NCBI RefSeq assembly: GCF_000473085.1
Contig: NZ_AXBA01000035.1
Span: 1-55,036, forward strand
Origin: Azorhizobium doebereinerae UFLA1-100
GTDB taxonomy: Bacteria > Pseudomonadota > Alphaproteobacteria > Rhizobiales > Xanthobacteraceae
Reading direction: 5' to 3'
DNA: 55,036 nt
The position numbers and the translations under genes were made by a program. Numbering within the stretch: position 1 is the stretch's first letter; each line of letters begins with the position of its first letter. The notes beneath the pieces are model-generated. The model was not told the origin of the DNA. It worked only from the letters and a program-made list of their open reading frames with translations, and ran no database searches. Shown piece after piece: positions 7,907-14,820 of the stretch.

Positions 7907-8967
7907 GCTTTCTGGTTCTGCAAGGCCTCACCAAGCACTATGCGGCGGCACGGGCGACGGACGCTATCGACCTTGTCGTTGCGCGCGGCAGCCGCACCTC
8001 CATTGTCGGCCCCTCGGGGTCGGGCAAGTCGACGCTCATGCGGCTGATCGCGGGTTTCGAGGCGCCCGATGCGGGAACCATCCGGCTCGACGGGACGGTT
8101 CTCGCCGAGGGTGGGATCTCCATGCCCGCCCATCGGCGCGGCATCGGCATCGTAGTGCAGGATGGGGCCCTGTTTCCCCACCTCAGCGTCGCCGAGAACG
8201 TGGCCTTCGGTCTTCCGCCGCGCGACGCGGGACGGGCGGCGCGGGTGCGGGATCTCATGGCCATGGTGGATCTCGACATCAGTCTTCTCGATCGGCGGCC
8301 GGATCAGATTTCCGGCGGCCAGCAGCAGCGTGTGGCGCTGGCACGGGCCCTGGCGCCCAATCCGCGGCTGCTGCTGCTGGATGAGCCGTTCTCCGCCCTG
8401 GACACGGCGCTGCGCATCAGCACGCGCAAGGCGGTGATCGCGCTTCTGGCCGCCACGGGTGTGACGGCGCTGCTCGTGACCCATGATCAGGCGGAAGCGC
8501 TGTCCTTCGCCGATCAGGTGGCCGTCATGCACAAGGGGCGGCTGGCGCAGGTGGGGCCGCCTCACAGGCTCTACCGGCAGCCGGTGGATCGCATGGTGGC
8601 CGAATTCCTGGGCGAGGCCATCATTCTTTCGGCGGTGATTGAAGGGCGCGCCGCCACCTCCATCCTCGGCCCGCTTGCGGTGGCCGAGGGGCATCCGTCC
8701 GGTCGCGCGGAGGTGATGCTGCGTCCGGAACAGGTCCGTGTCCACGTGCTTTCGGCGGAGGCCGGGGTGCACGGCGCCGGTGTCTTCGGCCGCGTGATGG
8801 AGATGGAGTTCGCGGGGGCCTCGTGCGCCATGGTGGTGGAGGTGCCGGGCGGTGCGCCGGCAGCCCCGGCCCGGCGCATCGCCCTGCAGCGTTCGTCCAT
8901 GGACGCGCTGCCGGTGGGCACGCAGGTGCAGATCTCCGTTGCCGGCGAGGCTCATGTGTTCGGCTGA
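7903..8967 (+). CDS. fbpC: Ferric iron ABC transporter, ATP-binding protein
   Basis: 354 residues starting at ATG 7903 in a 4-nt overlap with fbpB. It energises iron import on the cytoplasmic face. Walker A is GPSGSGKST (about 34-42), the Q-loop is [10 protein letters not shown], the signature ISGGQQQR, Walker B LLLLDEP and the H-loop [13 protein letters not shown]-terminal TOBE-like region from about residue 240 carries [10 protein letters not shown], as in FbpC and related importers. It ends 9 bp from the convergent histidine kinase gene, with no clear terminator between them. Confidence 0.93.
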   Translation: MSFLVLQGLTKHYAAARATDAIDLVVARGSRTSIVGPSGSGKSTLMRLIAGFEAPDAGTIRLDGTVLAEGGISMPAHRRGIGIVVQDGALFPHLSVAENVAFGLPPRDAGRAARVRDLMAMVDLDISLLDRRPDQISGGQQQRVALARALAPNPRLLLLDEPFSALDTALRISTRKAVIALLAATGVTALLVTHDQAEALSFADQVAVMHKGRLAQVGPPHRLYRQPVDRMVAEFLGEAIILSAVIEGRAATSILGPLAVAEGHPSGRAEVMLRPEQVRVHVLSAEAGVHGAGVFGRVMEMEFAGASCAMVVEVPGGAPAAPARRIALQRSSMDALPVGTQVQISVAGEAHVFG

Positions 8968-8976
8968 CGGGGCCGA

Positions 8977-10332
8977 TCAGGCGTCCGGCGCCTTCGAAAG
9001 CGTGATCCTGCACCCGGGCTCGTTGTCCGCCAGCACCAGTTCCATACCATGGAGGCCCGCTATGCCGGCGACGAGGCTCAGGCCAAGACCGCTGCCCGGC
9101 GTGCTCCGGCTTTTTTCCGTCCGATAAAATCGGCGGAGCACGGCCTCCCACTCGGCCGGTGGAATGCCTGGCCCGTCGTCGGCGACCGCGACCCCCACTG
9201 CGGTCGCGCAAGAGAACAGCGTGACCCGCACATGGCCGCCGGGCGGCGTGAACTTGATGGCATTGTCCAGCAAGTTGCCCACGGCCTCGAATAGCAGGCT
9301 GGCATCGCCCATGAGCGGCAGGCGCACGGGCTGCCCGCTCAGGCTCAGGGCGATCTGCTTCTCATCGGCCAGCGGTTCGTAGAAATCGACGGCATCCTGC
9401 ACGATGGCGGCAAGATCGACGCTGACGAAGCCGGATCGCCGCGCGCCATCCTCCACCTCGGAGATGCGCAGCAAGGCGGCGAAGGTCTTCAGGATGCCCT
9501 TGGTTTCGGCAATGGCGTCGTCCACCGCAAGGCCGTACTCCTCCTTGGACGGGTCATGCCGGCGCACCCGTTCGAGTCCGCCGAGGAGCCGTGTCAGGGG
9601 CGTGCGAAGATCATGGGCGATGTTGTCGCACACGCCCTTCACCTCGCGCATGAGGCGGTCGATCTCCTCCAGCATGCCGTTGACCACATGGATGAGCCGG
9701 TCCACGTCGTCGAGCGTGCCCCGGGTCGGCAGGCGGTTGGACAGGTCGCCGGCGACGATCTTGCGGATGGCCAGCGTCACCGCATCGAGGCGCCTGACCG
9801 CGCCGATGCCGACGAAGACCGCGCCACCGAGCGCGAGCACGATGGTGAGCGCGCCGCCGATCAACATCGCTTGGACGAGCGCTTCGTTGAATTCGTCGGT
9901 CTCGTGAAGGCTTTGGGCGATGAGAAGCGTATCGCCGGTCTCCAGCCGGCGGGCGAGGCCGCGATATGTCTCCCGCTTGCCGTTCAGGGCGATGGCGAAG
10001 TCGAAGGGCACATCCCAGGCGGAGATCGTGGCGGGAGCGGGCAGCTCCGTGCCGTCGAGGCGCCGGCCGGCGGGATCGAAGACGGCCATGGCCCGCTCGA
10101 GGCTGGGATCGACGAGGGCGCGGGCCTCAAGGCGCGTGCGCAGTTCCTCGGGGCTGTAGCGCGACAGGTCGGTGCGCTCGCGCAGCAGCCATTCGTCGAC
10201 GCGGGCGACGAGGAAGCCCTGCATCTGCACATACAGCACGCCGAAGAGCGCGCTGGAGGCGCCGCCGAACAGCAGCAGGAAGAAGACCGCGAGGCGGAAG
10301 CTCGTGGTGCGCGGGAGTTCACGAAGCCGCAT
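8977..10332 (-). CDS. Sensor histidine kinase downstream of the iron operon
   Basis: 451 residues from ATG 10332. Transmembrane helices are at about 12-34 and 155-178, with a periplasmic domain of about 120 residues between. HAMP follows, then the H-box DNIAHDLRTPLTRLL with H240. N-box LLDNAIKFTPPGGHV, DDGPGIP and GSGLGLSLVAGIA mark an intact ATPase domain. The start lies 14 bp inside the end of its response regulator gene, so the pair is coupled. It converges on fbpC. A role in sensing iron or siderophore status is plausible from position only. Confidence 0.92.
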   Translation of the reverse strand: MRLRELPRTTSFRLAVFFLLLFGGASSALFGVLYVQMQGFLVARVDEWLLRERTDLSRYSPEELRTRLEARALVDPSLERAMAVFDPAGRRLDGTELPAPATISAWDVPFDFAIALNGKRETYRGLARRLETGDTLLIAQSLHETDEFNEALVQAMLIGGALTIVLALGGAVFVGIGAVRRLDAVTLAIRKIVAGDLSNRLPTRGTLDDVDRLIHVVNGMLEEIDRLMREVKGVCDNIAHDLRTPLTRLLGGLERVRRHDPSKEEYGLAVDDAIAETKGILKTFAALLRISEVEDGARRSGFVSVDLAAIVQDAVDFYEPLADEKQIALSLSGQPVRLPLMGDASLLFEAVGNLLDNAIKFTPPGGHVRVTLFSCATAVGVAVADDGPGIPPAEWEAVLRRFYRTEKSRSTPGSGLGLSLVAGIAGLHGMELVLADNEPGCRITLSKAPDA

Positions 10333-11002
10333 TGAGGATATATCCGGCGCCCCGAATGGTCTGGATCATGGGCGAGGCCCCCTCCGGATCGATCTTGCGG
10401 CGCAGCTTGCTGATATGCACGTCGATGACATTGCTGGATTCCGGATAGTGGTACTTCCAGACCTCCTCGAACAGCATGGTGCGGGTGACCACCTGTCCTG
10501 CCTGCCGCATCAGATATTCCAGCAGTTCATATTCGCGCGGCAGCAGGTCGAGCGGGCGTCCGGCACGCGTGACCTGGTGGGTGATGAGGTCCAGGTCCAG
10601 ATCGCCTACTTGCAGGCGGCTGGCCCGCGCCGGCGTCGTCCGGCGTCGGAGGAGGGCCTCGACCCGCGCGGTGAGTTCCACGAACTCCACCGGCTTGACG
10701 AGATAGTCGTCGCCGCCCGCTTTCAGGCCTCGTACGCGTTCGTCGACGGCGGAGAGGGCGCTCACGATCAGCACCGGAACCTCCACACCGACCGCCCGCA
10801 GGGTGGACAGGATGCCGAGGCCGTCCAGTTCGCCCGGCAGCATACGATCGAGAATGATCGCGTCATAGCCGCCGGTCGCGGCCTTGAGGAGACCGCCCTT
10901 GCCGTCGGCGGCAAGGTCGACCTCAAAACCGTGGTCCTCCAGTGCCGCGCAGAGTTCCCGTGCGGTGGCGGTGTCGTCTTCGACCACGAGCACGCGTGTC
11001 AT
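10319..11002 (-). CDS. OmpR/PhoB-family response regulator (partner of adjacent kinase)
   Basis: 227 residues from ATG 11002 (MTRVLVVEDD), with AGGGAAAA upstream; an in-frame start at 11077 would add an unrelated 25 residues. The phosphoacceptor is D52 in IILDRMLPGELDG and the conserved lysine is in YLVKPVEFVEL. The C-terminal winged helix carries LLPREYELLEYLMRQ and SNVIDVHISKLRRKI. It is first in a two-gene unit with the kinase and is divergent from a second response regulator at 11199. The 196-bp gap between them holds two palindromes. Confidence 0.92.
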   Translation of the reverse strand: MTRVLVVEDDTATARELCAALEDHGFEVDLAADGKGGLLKAATGGYDAIILDRMLPGELDGLGILSTLRAVGVEVPVLIVSALSAVDERVRGLKAGGDDYLVKPVEFVELTARVEALLRRRTTPARASRLQVGDLDLDLITHQVTRAGRPLDLLPREYELLEYLMRQAGQVVTRTMLFEEVWKYHYPESSNVIDVHISKLRRKIDPEGASPMIQTIRGAGYILNAAS

Positions 11003-11128
11003 TTGTCCGTTTTCCCTACGCGGGCCGCGTCCTGCCGGCCGATGAGGCGGTGCATCGCTGGAAGCGGCGGGGTTCAACTCTGCTAAATAGGTTTAGCCCA
11101 GGGAAGATGCCGGGCAGGTCGCCGGAAG

Positions 11129-11144
11129 ATGAAACATATTTCAT
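11129..11144. promoter_or_regulatory. Inverted repeat ATGAAA-N4-TTTCAT between divergent regulators
   Basis: ATGAAA-CATA-TTTCAT is a perfect 6+4+6 palindrome in an AT-richer patch between the two divergent response regulator genes. It is 55 bp before the start at 11199 and about 130 bp before that at 11002. It could be an operator for either. No T-tract or other terminator feature is present. Confidence 0.4.
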
Positions 11145-11168
11145 GTTCCTTCCCGACCGGGCGAAGGG

Positions 11169-11182
11169 GGCGCCATGGCGCC
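11169..11182. repeat. 14-bp perfect palindrome before lone response regulator
   Basis: GGCGCCATGGCGCC is self-complementary over 14 bp and lies 16 bp before the ATG of the regulator at 11199, in its leader. It could be a protein-binding site or a leader RNA structure. High GC makes chance palindromes more likely here. Confidence 0.4.
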
Positions 11183-11198
11183 GTGAAATGGGTCGGGC

Positions 11199-11891
11199 AT
11201 GCGCATTCTGGTGGTGGAAGACGATGACCGGACGGCCCAGCATCTTGTTCGCGGGCTGTCGGAGAGCGGCCATGTGGTGGATCGCGCGGCGGATGGCGCT
11301 CTGGGGCTGGCAATGGCCCTGGAGGACATTTACGACATTGCGGTCGTGGACCGGATGCTGCCCGAGCTGGATGGCATCAGTCTCGTGAGGCGGCTGCGGG
11401 ACGAGAACAGGCATCTGCCCGTCCTGATACTGAGCGCTATCGCTTCGGCACGGGATCGGGCGGAGGGCCTGCGCGCCGGTAGTGACGACTACCTTGCCAA
11501 GCCCTTTCAGTTCTCCGAGCTGCTGGCCCGGCTGGAGGCGCTGGCGCGCCGAGCGGACCGGGCGCGGGGGCAGGCCGTGCTCCGCGTGGGCGATTTGAGC
11601 CTCGACCTGCGCGCCCGGCTCGGGATGCGCGGCGCGCAGGACATCGGCTTGCAGCCGCGTGAATTCCTTCTGCTCGAAACCCTGATGCGGAACGCCCATC
11701 GCGCGGTGAGCCGCGGCATGCTGCTGGAAGCGGCGTGGGACTATGACTTCGAGCCGAAGGGCAACATCATCGACATGCATATGCACCGCCTGCGCCGGAA
11801 GGTTGACGGCGATACGAACACGCCCCTGATCCATACCATCGCCGGCGTAGGGTATATGCTGTCGGATGTGCCTCCACGCAAACGGTCCTGA
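11199..11891 (+). CDS. Orphan OmpR/PhoB-family response regulator
   Basis: 230 residues with receiver (acidic D8-D9-D10, phosphoacceptor D51 in VVDRMLPELDGISLV, YLAKPF) and winged-helix domain (LQPREFLLLETLM, NIIDMHMHRLRRKV). No kinase gene follows on this strand. Its sequence is clearly closer to the regulator at 1642 than to its divergent neighbour: both share VVDRMLPELDG, LQPREFLLLE and the N-I-[VI] helix. It may be a duplicate of that regulator that shares or has lost a kinase. The start is set at ATG 11199, which gives the canonical MRILVVEDD. Confidence 0.9.
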   Translation: MRILVVEDDDRTAQHLVRGLSESGHVVDRAADGALGLAMALEDIYDIAVVDRMLPELDGISLVRRLRDENRHLPVLILSAIASARDRAEGLRAGSDDYLAKPFQFSELLARLEALARRADRARGQAVLRVGDLSLDLRARLGMRGAQDIGLQPREFLLLETLMRNAHRAVSRGMLLEAAWDYDFEPKGNIIDMHMHRLRRKVDGDTNTPLIHTIAGVGYMLSDVPPRKRS

Positions 11892-12029
11892 CGGCATCCT
11901 GGACGCCGGCTTTCCCTTGCCGCCGCTGCGTCAAGGTGAACGTGCCCCGTGATCTCTGCGGTCCCGTCCAGATGTGCTGTCGCCCTGCGCTTGCGTCTCC
12001 GGTCTGTGCGCCCGCCTCGGTGCCAGTCC

Positions 12030-12515
12030 TCATGTCTCCTGTTGTTGGGAGAAGCCACGGGACTTCACATGGGCGTCGCGCGTCAAACGAAATGAATACC
12101 CCCGCTCGCTGAGCCAGAGAGACACTTCGATCACGGTGACCGCGCCCACGCCGGGCTCGTTGGAGAATTCTTCTTCGGTGTAGTGGCTGGCAATGTCGGC
12201 CAGCCTCTGGGTTCGTTCGGCCAGCGTGGCACCGCCTCTTATCGCGTGACGACCGTTCAGAAGGGCGATCAGCGCCCGCCGCGGGAGGAGGGACGACGTG
12301 GCTTTCTTGCGGGGGGTGGGGCATAGGGCCCGCACATCTCTAAGGTCGATTTCCAGAACACTGGCGATCTCTTCCCGCTTCAACCCGAACGCATGAAGTA
12401 TCTCGACCTCTTCCCGCAATTTTGCGAAAAGCCCGCGCCGCGTGTCCACTTCAGGGATAGTCGAGGCAAATTGGCCCCGTGCTGGTCGTCCGGCGTCTGC
12501 CTTGGCCCGTGTCAA
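12030..12515 (-). CDS. Small protein with HTH and alpha-CTD-like helix-hairpin-helix region
   Basis: 161 residues; no named family recognised. The TTG start at 12515 is supported by GGAGGTGATC, a ten-base match to the 16S rRNA anti-SD sequence, placed just before it. Residues about 30-65 (LREEVEILHAFGLKREEIASVLEI) look like a helix-turn-helix. Residues about 105-145, ending EPGVGAVTVIEVSLWLSERGY, resemble the C-terminal domain of RNA polymerase alpha, where a P-x-[LV]-G motif leads into a helix ending in L-x-E/R-R-G. This suggests a DNA-binding regulator, possibly of plasmid or integrative origin. It stands alone between the orphan regulator and the RpiR gene. Confidence 0.65.
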   Translation of the reverse strand: MTRAKADAGRPARGQFASTIPEVDTRRGLFAKLREEVEILHAFGLKREEIASVLEIDLRDVRALCPTPRKKATSSLLPRRALIALLNGRHAIRGGATLAERTQRLADIASHYTEEEFSNEPGVGAVTVIEVSLWLSERGYSFRLTRDAHVKSRGFSQQQET

Positions 12516-12942
12516 TGATCACCTCCACCGCAGAGGGCAGGGGGAGAAGCCACGACCAGACGGGTTCCTTGCTGGTCACGCGGTCGAATGCCTGACGATG
12601 GATGGTCCTGCGGCATCCTGCATCTCGGATTTGCATGCGGCCTGCGCCGCCGGCTCGGAAACGCCTTGCCGGTGACAGCCTCTCGCATGGGCTCCGCTGA
12701 GCCTGCGATGTTTGTGGCACGATATTGGTAGTGAATACAACGGAATTTTCAGTTCGTGTAGTGTATGAAACATGGCTTGGCACGCGGCCATGCGCGCCCT
12801 CTCATCCGCCCCGGCGTGGGCCTGCGGGAAGGGCCGGTTAACGGGGCGGACGGCCAGAATGCCTTGGCCATGAAGCCTCGGAGGGGGCTGCCCAGGGGGT
12901 ATAGTCGATGTGCGCAGACGGCGAATCGGTGAAGCTGCAATC
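12516..12942. other. Intergenic region before the RpiR-family regulator
   Basis: 427 bp with no convincing gene; open frames here lack RBS and protein character. An AT-rich promoter-like patch lies at about 12715-12775. Within it TGAA-N12-TTCA (12732-12751) is a loose inverted repeat of the kind RpiR/MurR regulators bind, so autoregulation is possible but unproven. The rest is GC-rich and featureless. Confidence 0.5.
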
Positions 12943-13842
12943 ATGAGCACAAAGACAATGCCCAGACGTGGTGCGCCCAAGCCGCTTACGTTGAGTGACC
13001 GGGTCGCCGGGGTCATCGGCAGCTTGCGTCCGGCCGAACGGCGCATGGCGCGGTTCTTTGTGGAACAAAGATCGGTCGTCCTCCTGAACTCCGCTGCCGA
13101 GATTGCCGACAGGGCCGGCACCAGCGACGCGACGGTCGTGCGGACCGCGCGGGCCCTCGGTTTCGATGGCCTCGCTAGTTTGCGGGAGGCGATCCTGTCG
13201 GACATCACCGGGCCTGCGCCCGCGGATCGGCTGACGAAAACGCTGCAGGATGTGAGCGCGACGTCAGACGGTGTTCTGGCGCATGTTCTGAGGGAACATT
13301 ACTCTAGCCTGGAAACGATGACGTCGCCAACATTCGGCGCCGCTTTCGAGCGGGCAGTCGATATGCTGTTCGCAGCGCGGCGCCGCTATGTTTTCGGCAT
13401 CGGGCCATCCGGCAGCGTCGCCGAATATGCCGCTCTGCAGTTCAACCGGATCGGTCTTCGCAGTTCGGCGCTCTCCCGCAGCGGCATCGGCCTTGCCGAT
13501 GGCCTCCAGGACATGGAAGCGGGGGATGCGGTCCTCATGCTCGCCTATGCCCCGATCTATCGGGAGGTTTCCGTTGTTCTGGAGCGCGCCGGCGAACTCG
13601 GAGTGCCGACCGTGCTCATCAGTGACAGCCTGGGCTCGGTAGGTGGGGTCGTCGAGATCCTTCCCGTCGCGAGAGGCCGGGCCGACCATTTGGCTATGCA
13701 TGGAGCCACTCTGGTGCTGATTGAGGCGATGATCGTGGCGCTCGCGGCCAAGGACAAGAGCGCGGCGGTCGATGCTCTCCGGCAGTTTGGTACCCTGCGT
13801 GGCGCCATCGACAAATCCTGGCTTAAACGCCGCAGCAGCTAA
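12943..13842 (+). CDS. MurR/RpiR-family transcriptional regulator
   Basis: 299 residues from ATG 12943 (MSTKTMPRRG), preferred over the GTG at 12910. The N-terminal HTH_6 domain (about 15-90) contains LRPAERRMARFFVEQ and AAEIADRAGTSDATVVRTARALGF (seen in blocks), typical of RpiR HTH. The C-terminal SIS sugar-phosphate-binding domain (about 120-270) begins VFGIGPSGSVAEYAAL. Such proteins sense phosphosugars or related metabolites and control adjacent catabolic genes, but none lies next to this one. The regulon is therefore elsewhere or was lost when this accessory stretch was reorganised. Confidence 0.9.
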   Translation: MSTKTMPRRGAPKPLTLSDRVAGVIGSLRPAERRMARFFVEQRSVVLLNSAAEIADRAGTSDATVVRTARALGFDGLASLREAILSDITGPAPADRLTKTLQDVSATSDGVLAHVLREHYSSLETMTSPTFGAAFERAVDMLFAARRRYVFGIGPSGSVAEYAALQFNRIGLRSSALSRSGIGLADGLQDMEAGDAVLMLAYAPIYREVSVVLERAGELGVPTVLISDSLGSVGGVVEILPVARGRADHLAMHGATLVLIEAMIVALAAKDKSAAVDALRQFGTLRGAIDKSWLKRRSS

Positions 13843-13849
13843 ACCCGGA

Positions 13850-13969
13850 GATGATCCGGTATCATCTGTCCGATCCCCAGGTGTTCAGTCTCGGAGTGTG
13901 GGGGCTTCAGCGAAGCCGGTCCCGTATTCCTGGAGGCGTCATGGGCCAGGTGCTTCGCCGTAGCGAAGC
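13850..13969. repeat. Cluster of three short hairpins after the RpiR gene
   Basis: Three perfect inverted repeats lie within 120 bp: GATGAT-N5-ATCATC at 13850-13866, GGCTTC-AGC-GAAGCC at 13903-13917 and GCTTCGC-CGTA-GCGAAGC at 13952-13969. None has a T-tract. The first could slow transcription leaving the regulator gene. Together they look like debris or intergenic repeat sequence before the GNAT remnant. Confidence 0.5.
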
Positions 13970-14039
13970 GCCACGCCCGCCATCCCAGGGACCAGCGGTC
14001 AAGGTGGAGCGGATGAATCGAACGCGCAAGGAGGCCACC

Positions 14040-14354
14040 ATGCGGCACCGTCATTATGAAACCCCGCCGCTTCACGATCGCCTCGCCGCGTTCCTCGACG
14101 CCTGCCACTTCGCAAGAGCGCCTGACCTCGGGACTGAACACATCGGCGGGCTGCTGCTCGCCGATGCCCTGAAGCGGCTGGCGCGCGTCTCCCGGCAATT
14201 GGGGCTCGCGGTGATCCTGCTGGATGTCCTCGATTGCGGCGATGCCGGACGAACCGCGAGACGCAAGGCGCTCTATGAGAGCTACGGCTTCCGGCCGCTT
14301 CCCAGCCGGTCCTTGCGCCTGTTCCTGCCGATGGCCGACGCGCTCAAGCTCTAA
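14040..14354 (+). pseudogene. Truncated GNAT acetyltransferase (TacT/AtaT-like C-terminal half)
   Basis: The frame from ATG 14040 has a strong RBS (AAGGAGG, 5-nt spacing) and encodes 104 residues. From about residue 30 it matches the C-terminal half of small GNAT acetyltransferases of the toxin type: GGLLLADALKRLARVSRQLG, then VILLDVLD, YESYGFRPLPS and LRLFLPMADAL. The N-terminal half is missing, and the acetyl-CoA motif R/Q-x-x-G-x-G/A has degenerated to LGTEHIGG. It is probably a dead remnant of a TacT-like toxin, although the good RBS means a short product could still be made. No antitoxin gene is seen upstream. Confidence 0.65.
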
Positions 14355-14364
14355 GCCCGGCCCG

Positions 14365-14736
14365 TTAGCGCGACGGCCGCGTCACCATGAACACCGCCAA
14401 AGCGGCGAACAGGAGGCCGAGGCCCCACAGCACATAGATGGGGGCGCCGAAATACCACGCGCCGGTCCAGCTGCCGATGAAGCTCATGAGCGCGAAGGCC
14501 TTGGCGACCAGGGGGATGGCGCCGGTCTCCTGCCAGCGCCTGACGGTGGGGCCGAGGTAACGGTGGTTGAGCAGCCACGCCTCGAAGCGCGGCGAGGACC
14601 GGGCGAAGCACCAGGCGGCGCCGATCAGGAACACCGTGCCCGGCATCATCGGCACCACCATGCCGATGGCCCCCAGCGTCAGGAAGAAGACGCCGCAGGA
14701 GAACAGCACGCGCTGCATCACCACCTGCCGGAACAT
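14365..14736 (-). CDS. ybaN: YbaN/DUF454 inner-membrane protein
   Basis: Taken from ATG 14736 (MFRQVVMQRVLF), giving 123 residues, close to the 125 of E. coli YbaN. A TTG at 14811 is also in frame and would add a Pro-rich tail. Hydrophobic helices lie near 10-45 and at the C-terminus (75-118). The hallmark PMMPGTVFLIGAAWCFARSSPRFEAWLL (two blocks here) is intact. The function of the family is unknown. It follows recG on the minus strand and is likely co-transcribed with it. Confidence 0.8.
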   Translation of the reverse strand: MFRQVVMQRVLFSCGVFFLTLGAIGMVVPMMPGTVFLIGAAWCFARSSPRFEAWLLNHRYLGPTVRRWQETGAIPLVAKAFALMSFIGSWTGAWYFGAPIYVLWGLGLLFAALAVFMVTRPSR

Positions 14737-14820
14737 GGCGGCGGCATAAGGCGGGCGCGGCGGCAGGTCGGGCGGCACGGACAACCTCGGACAGCGTGGC
14801 GAGGCGCCCAACTTCGCGCC

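Noticed and set aside
12576-13208. Minus-strand frame of 210 residues upstream of and within the RpiR gene
   Set aside because: Overlaps the convincing RpiR coding sequence and lacks RBS and protein-like pattern.
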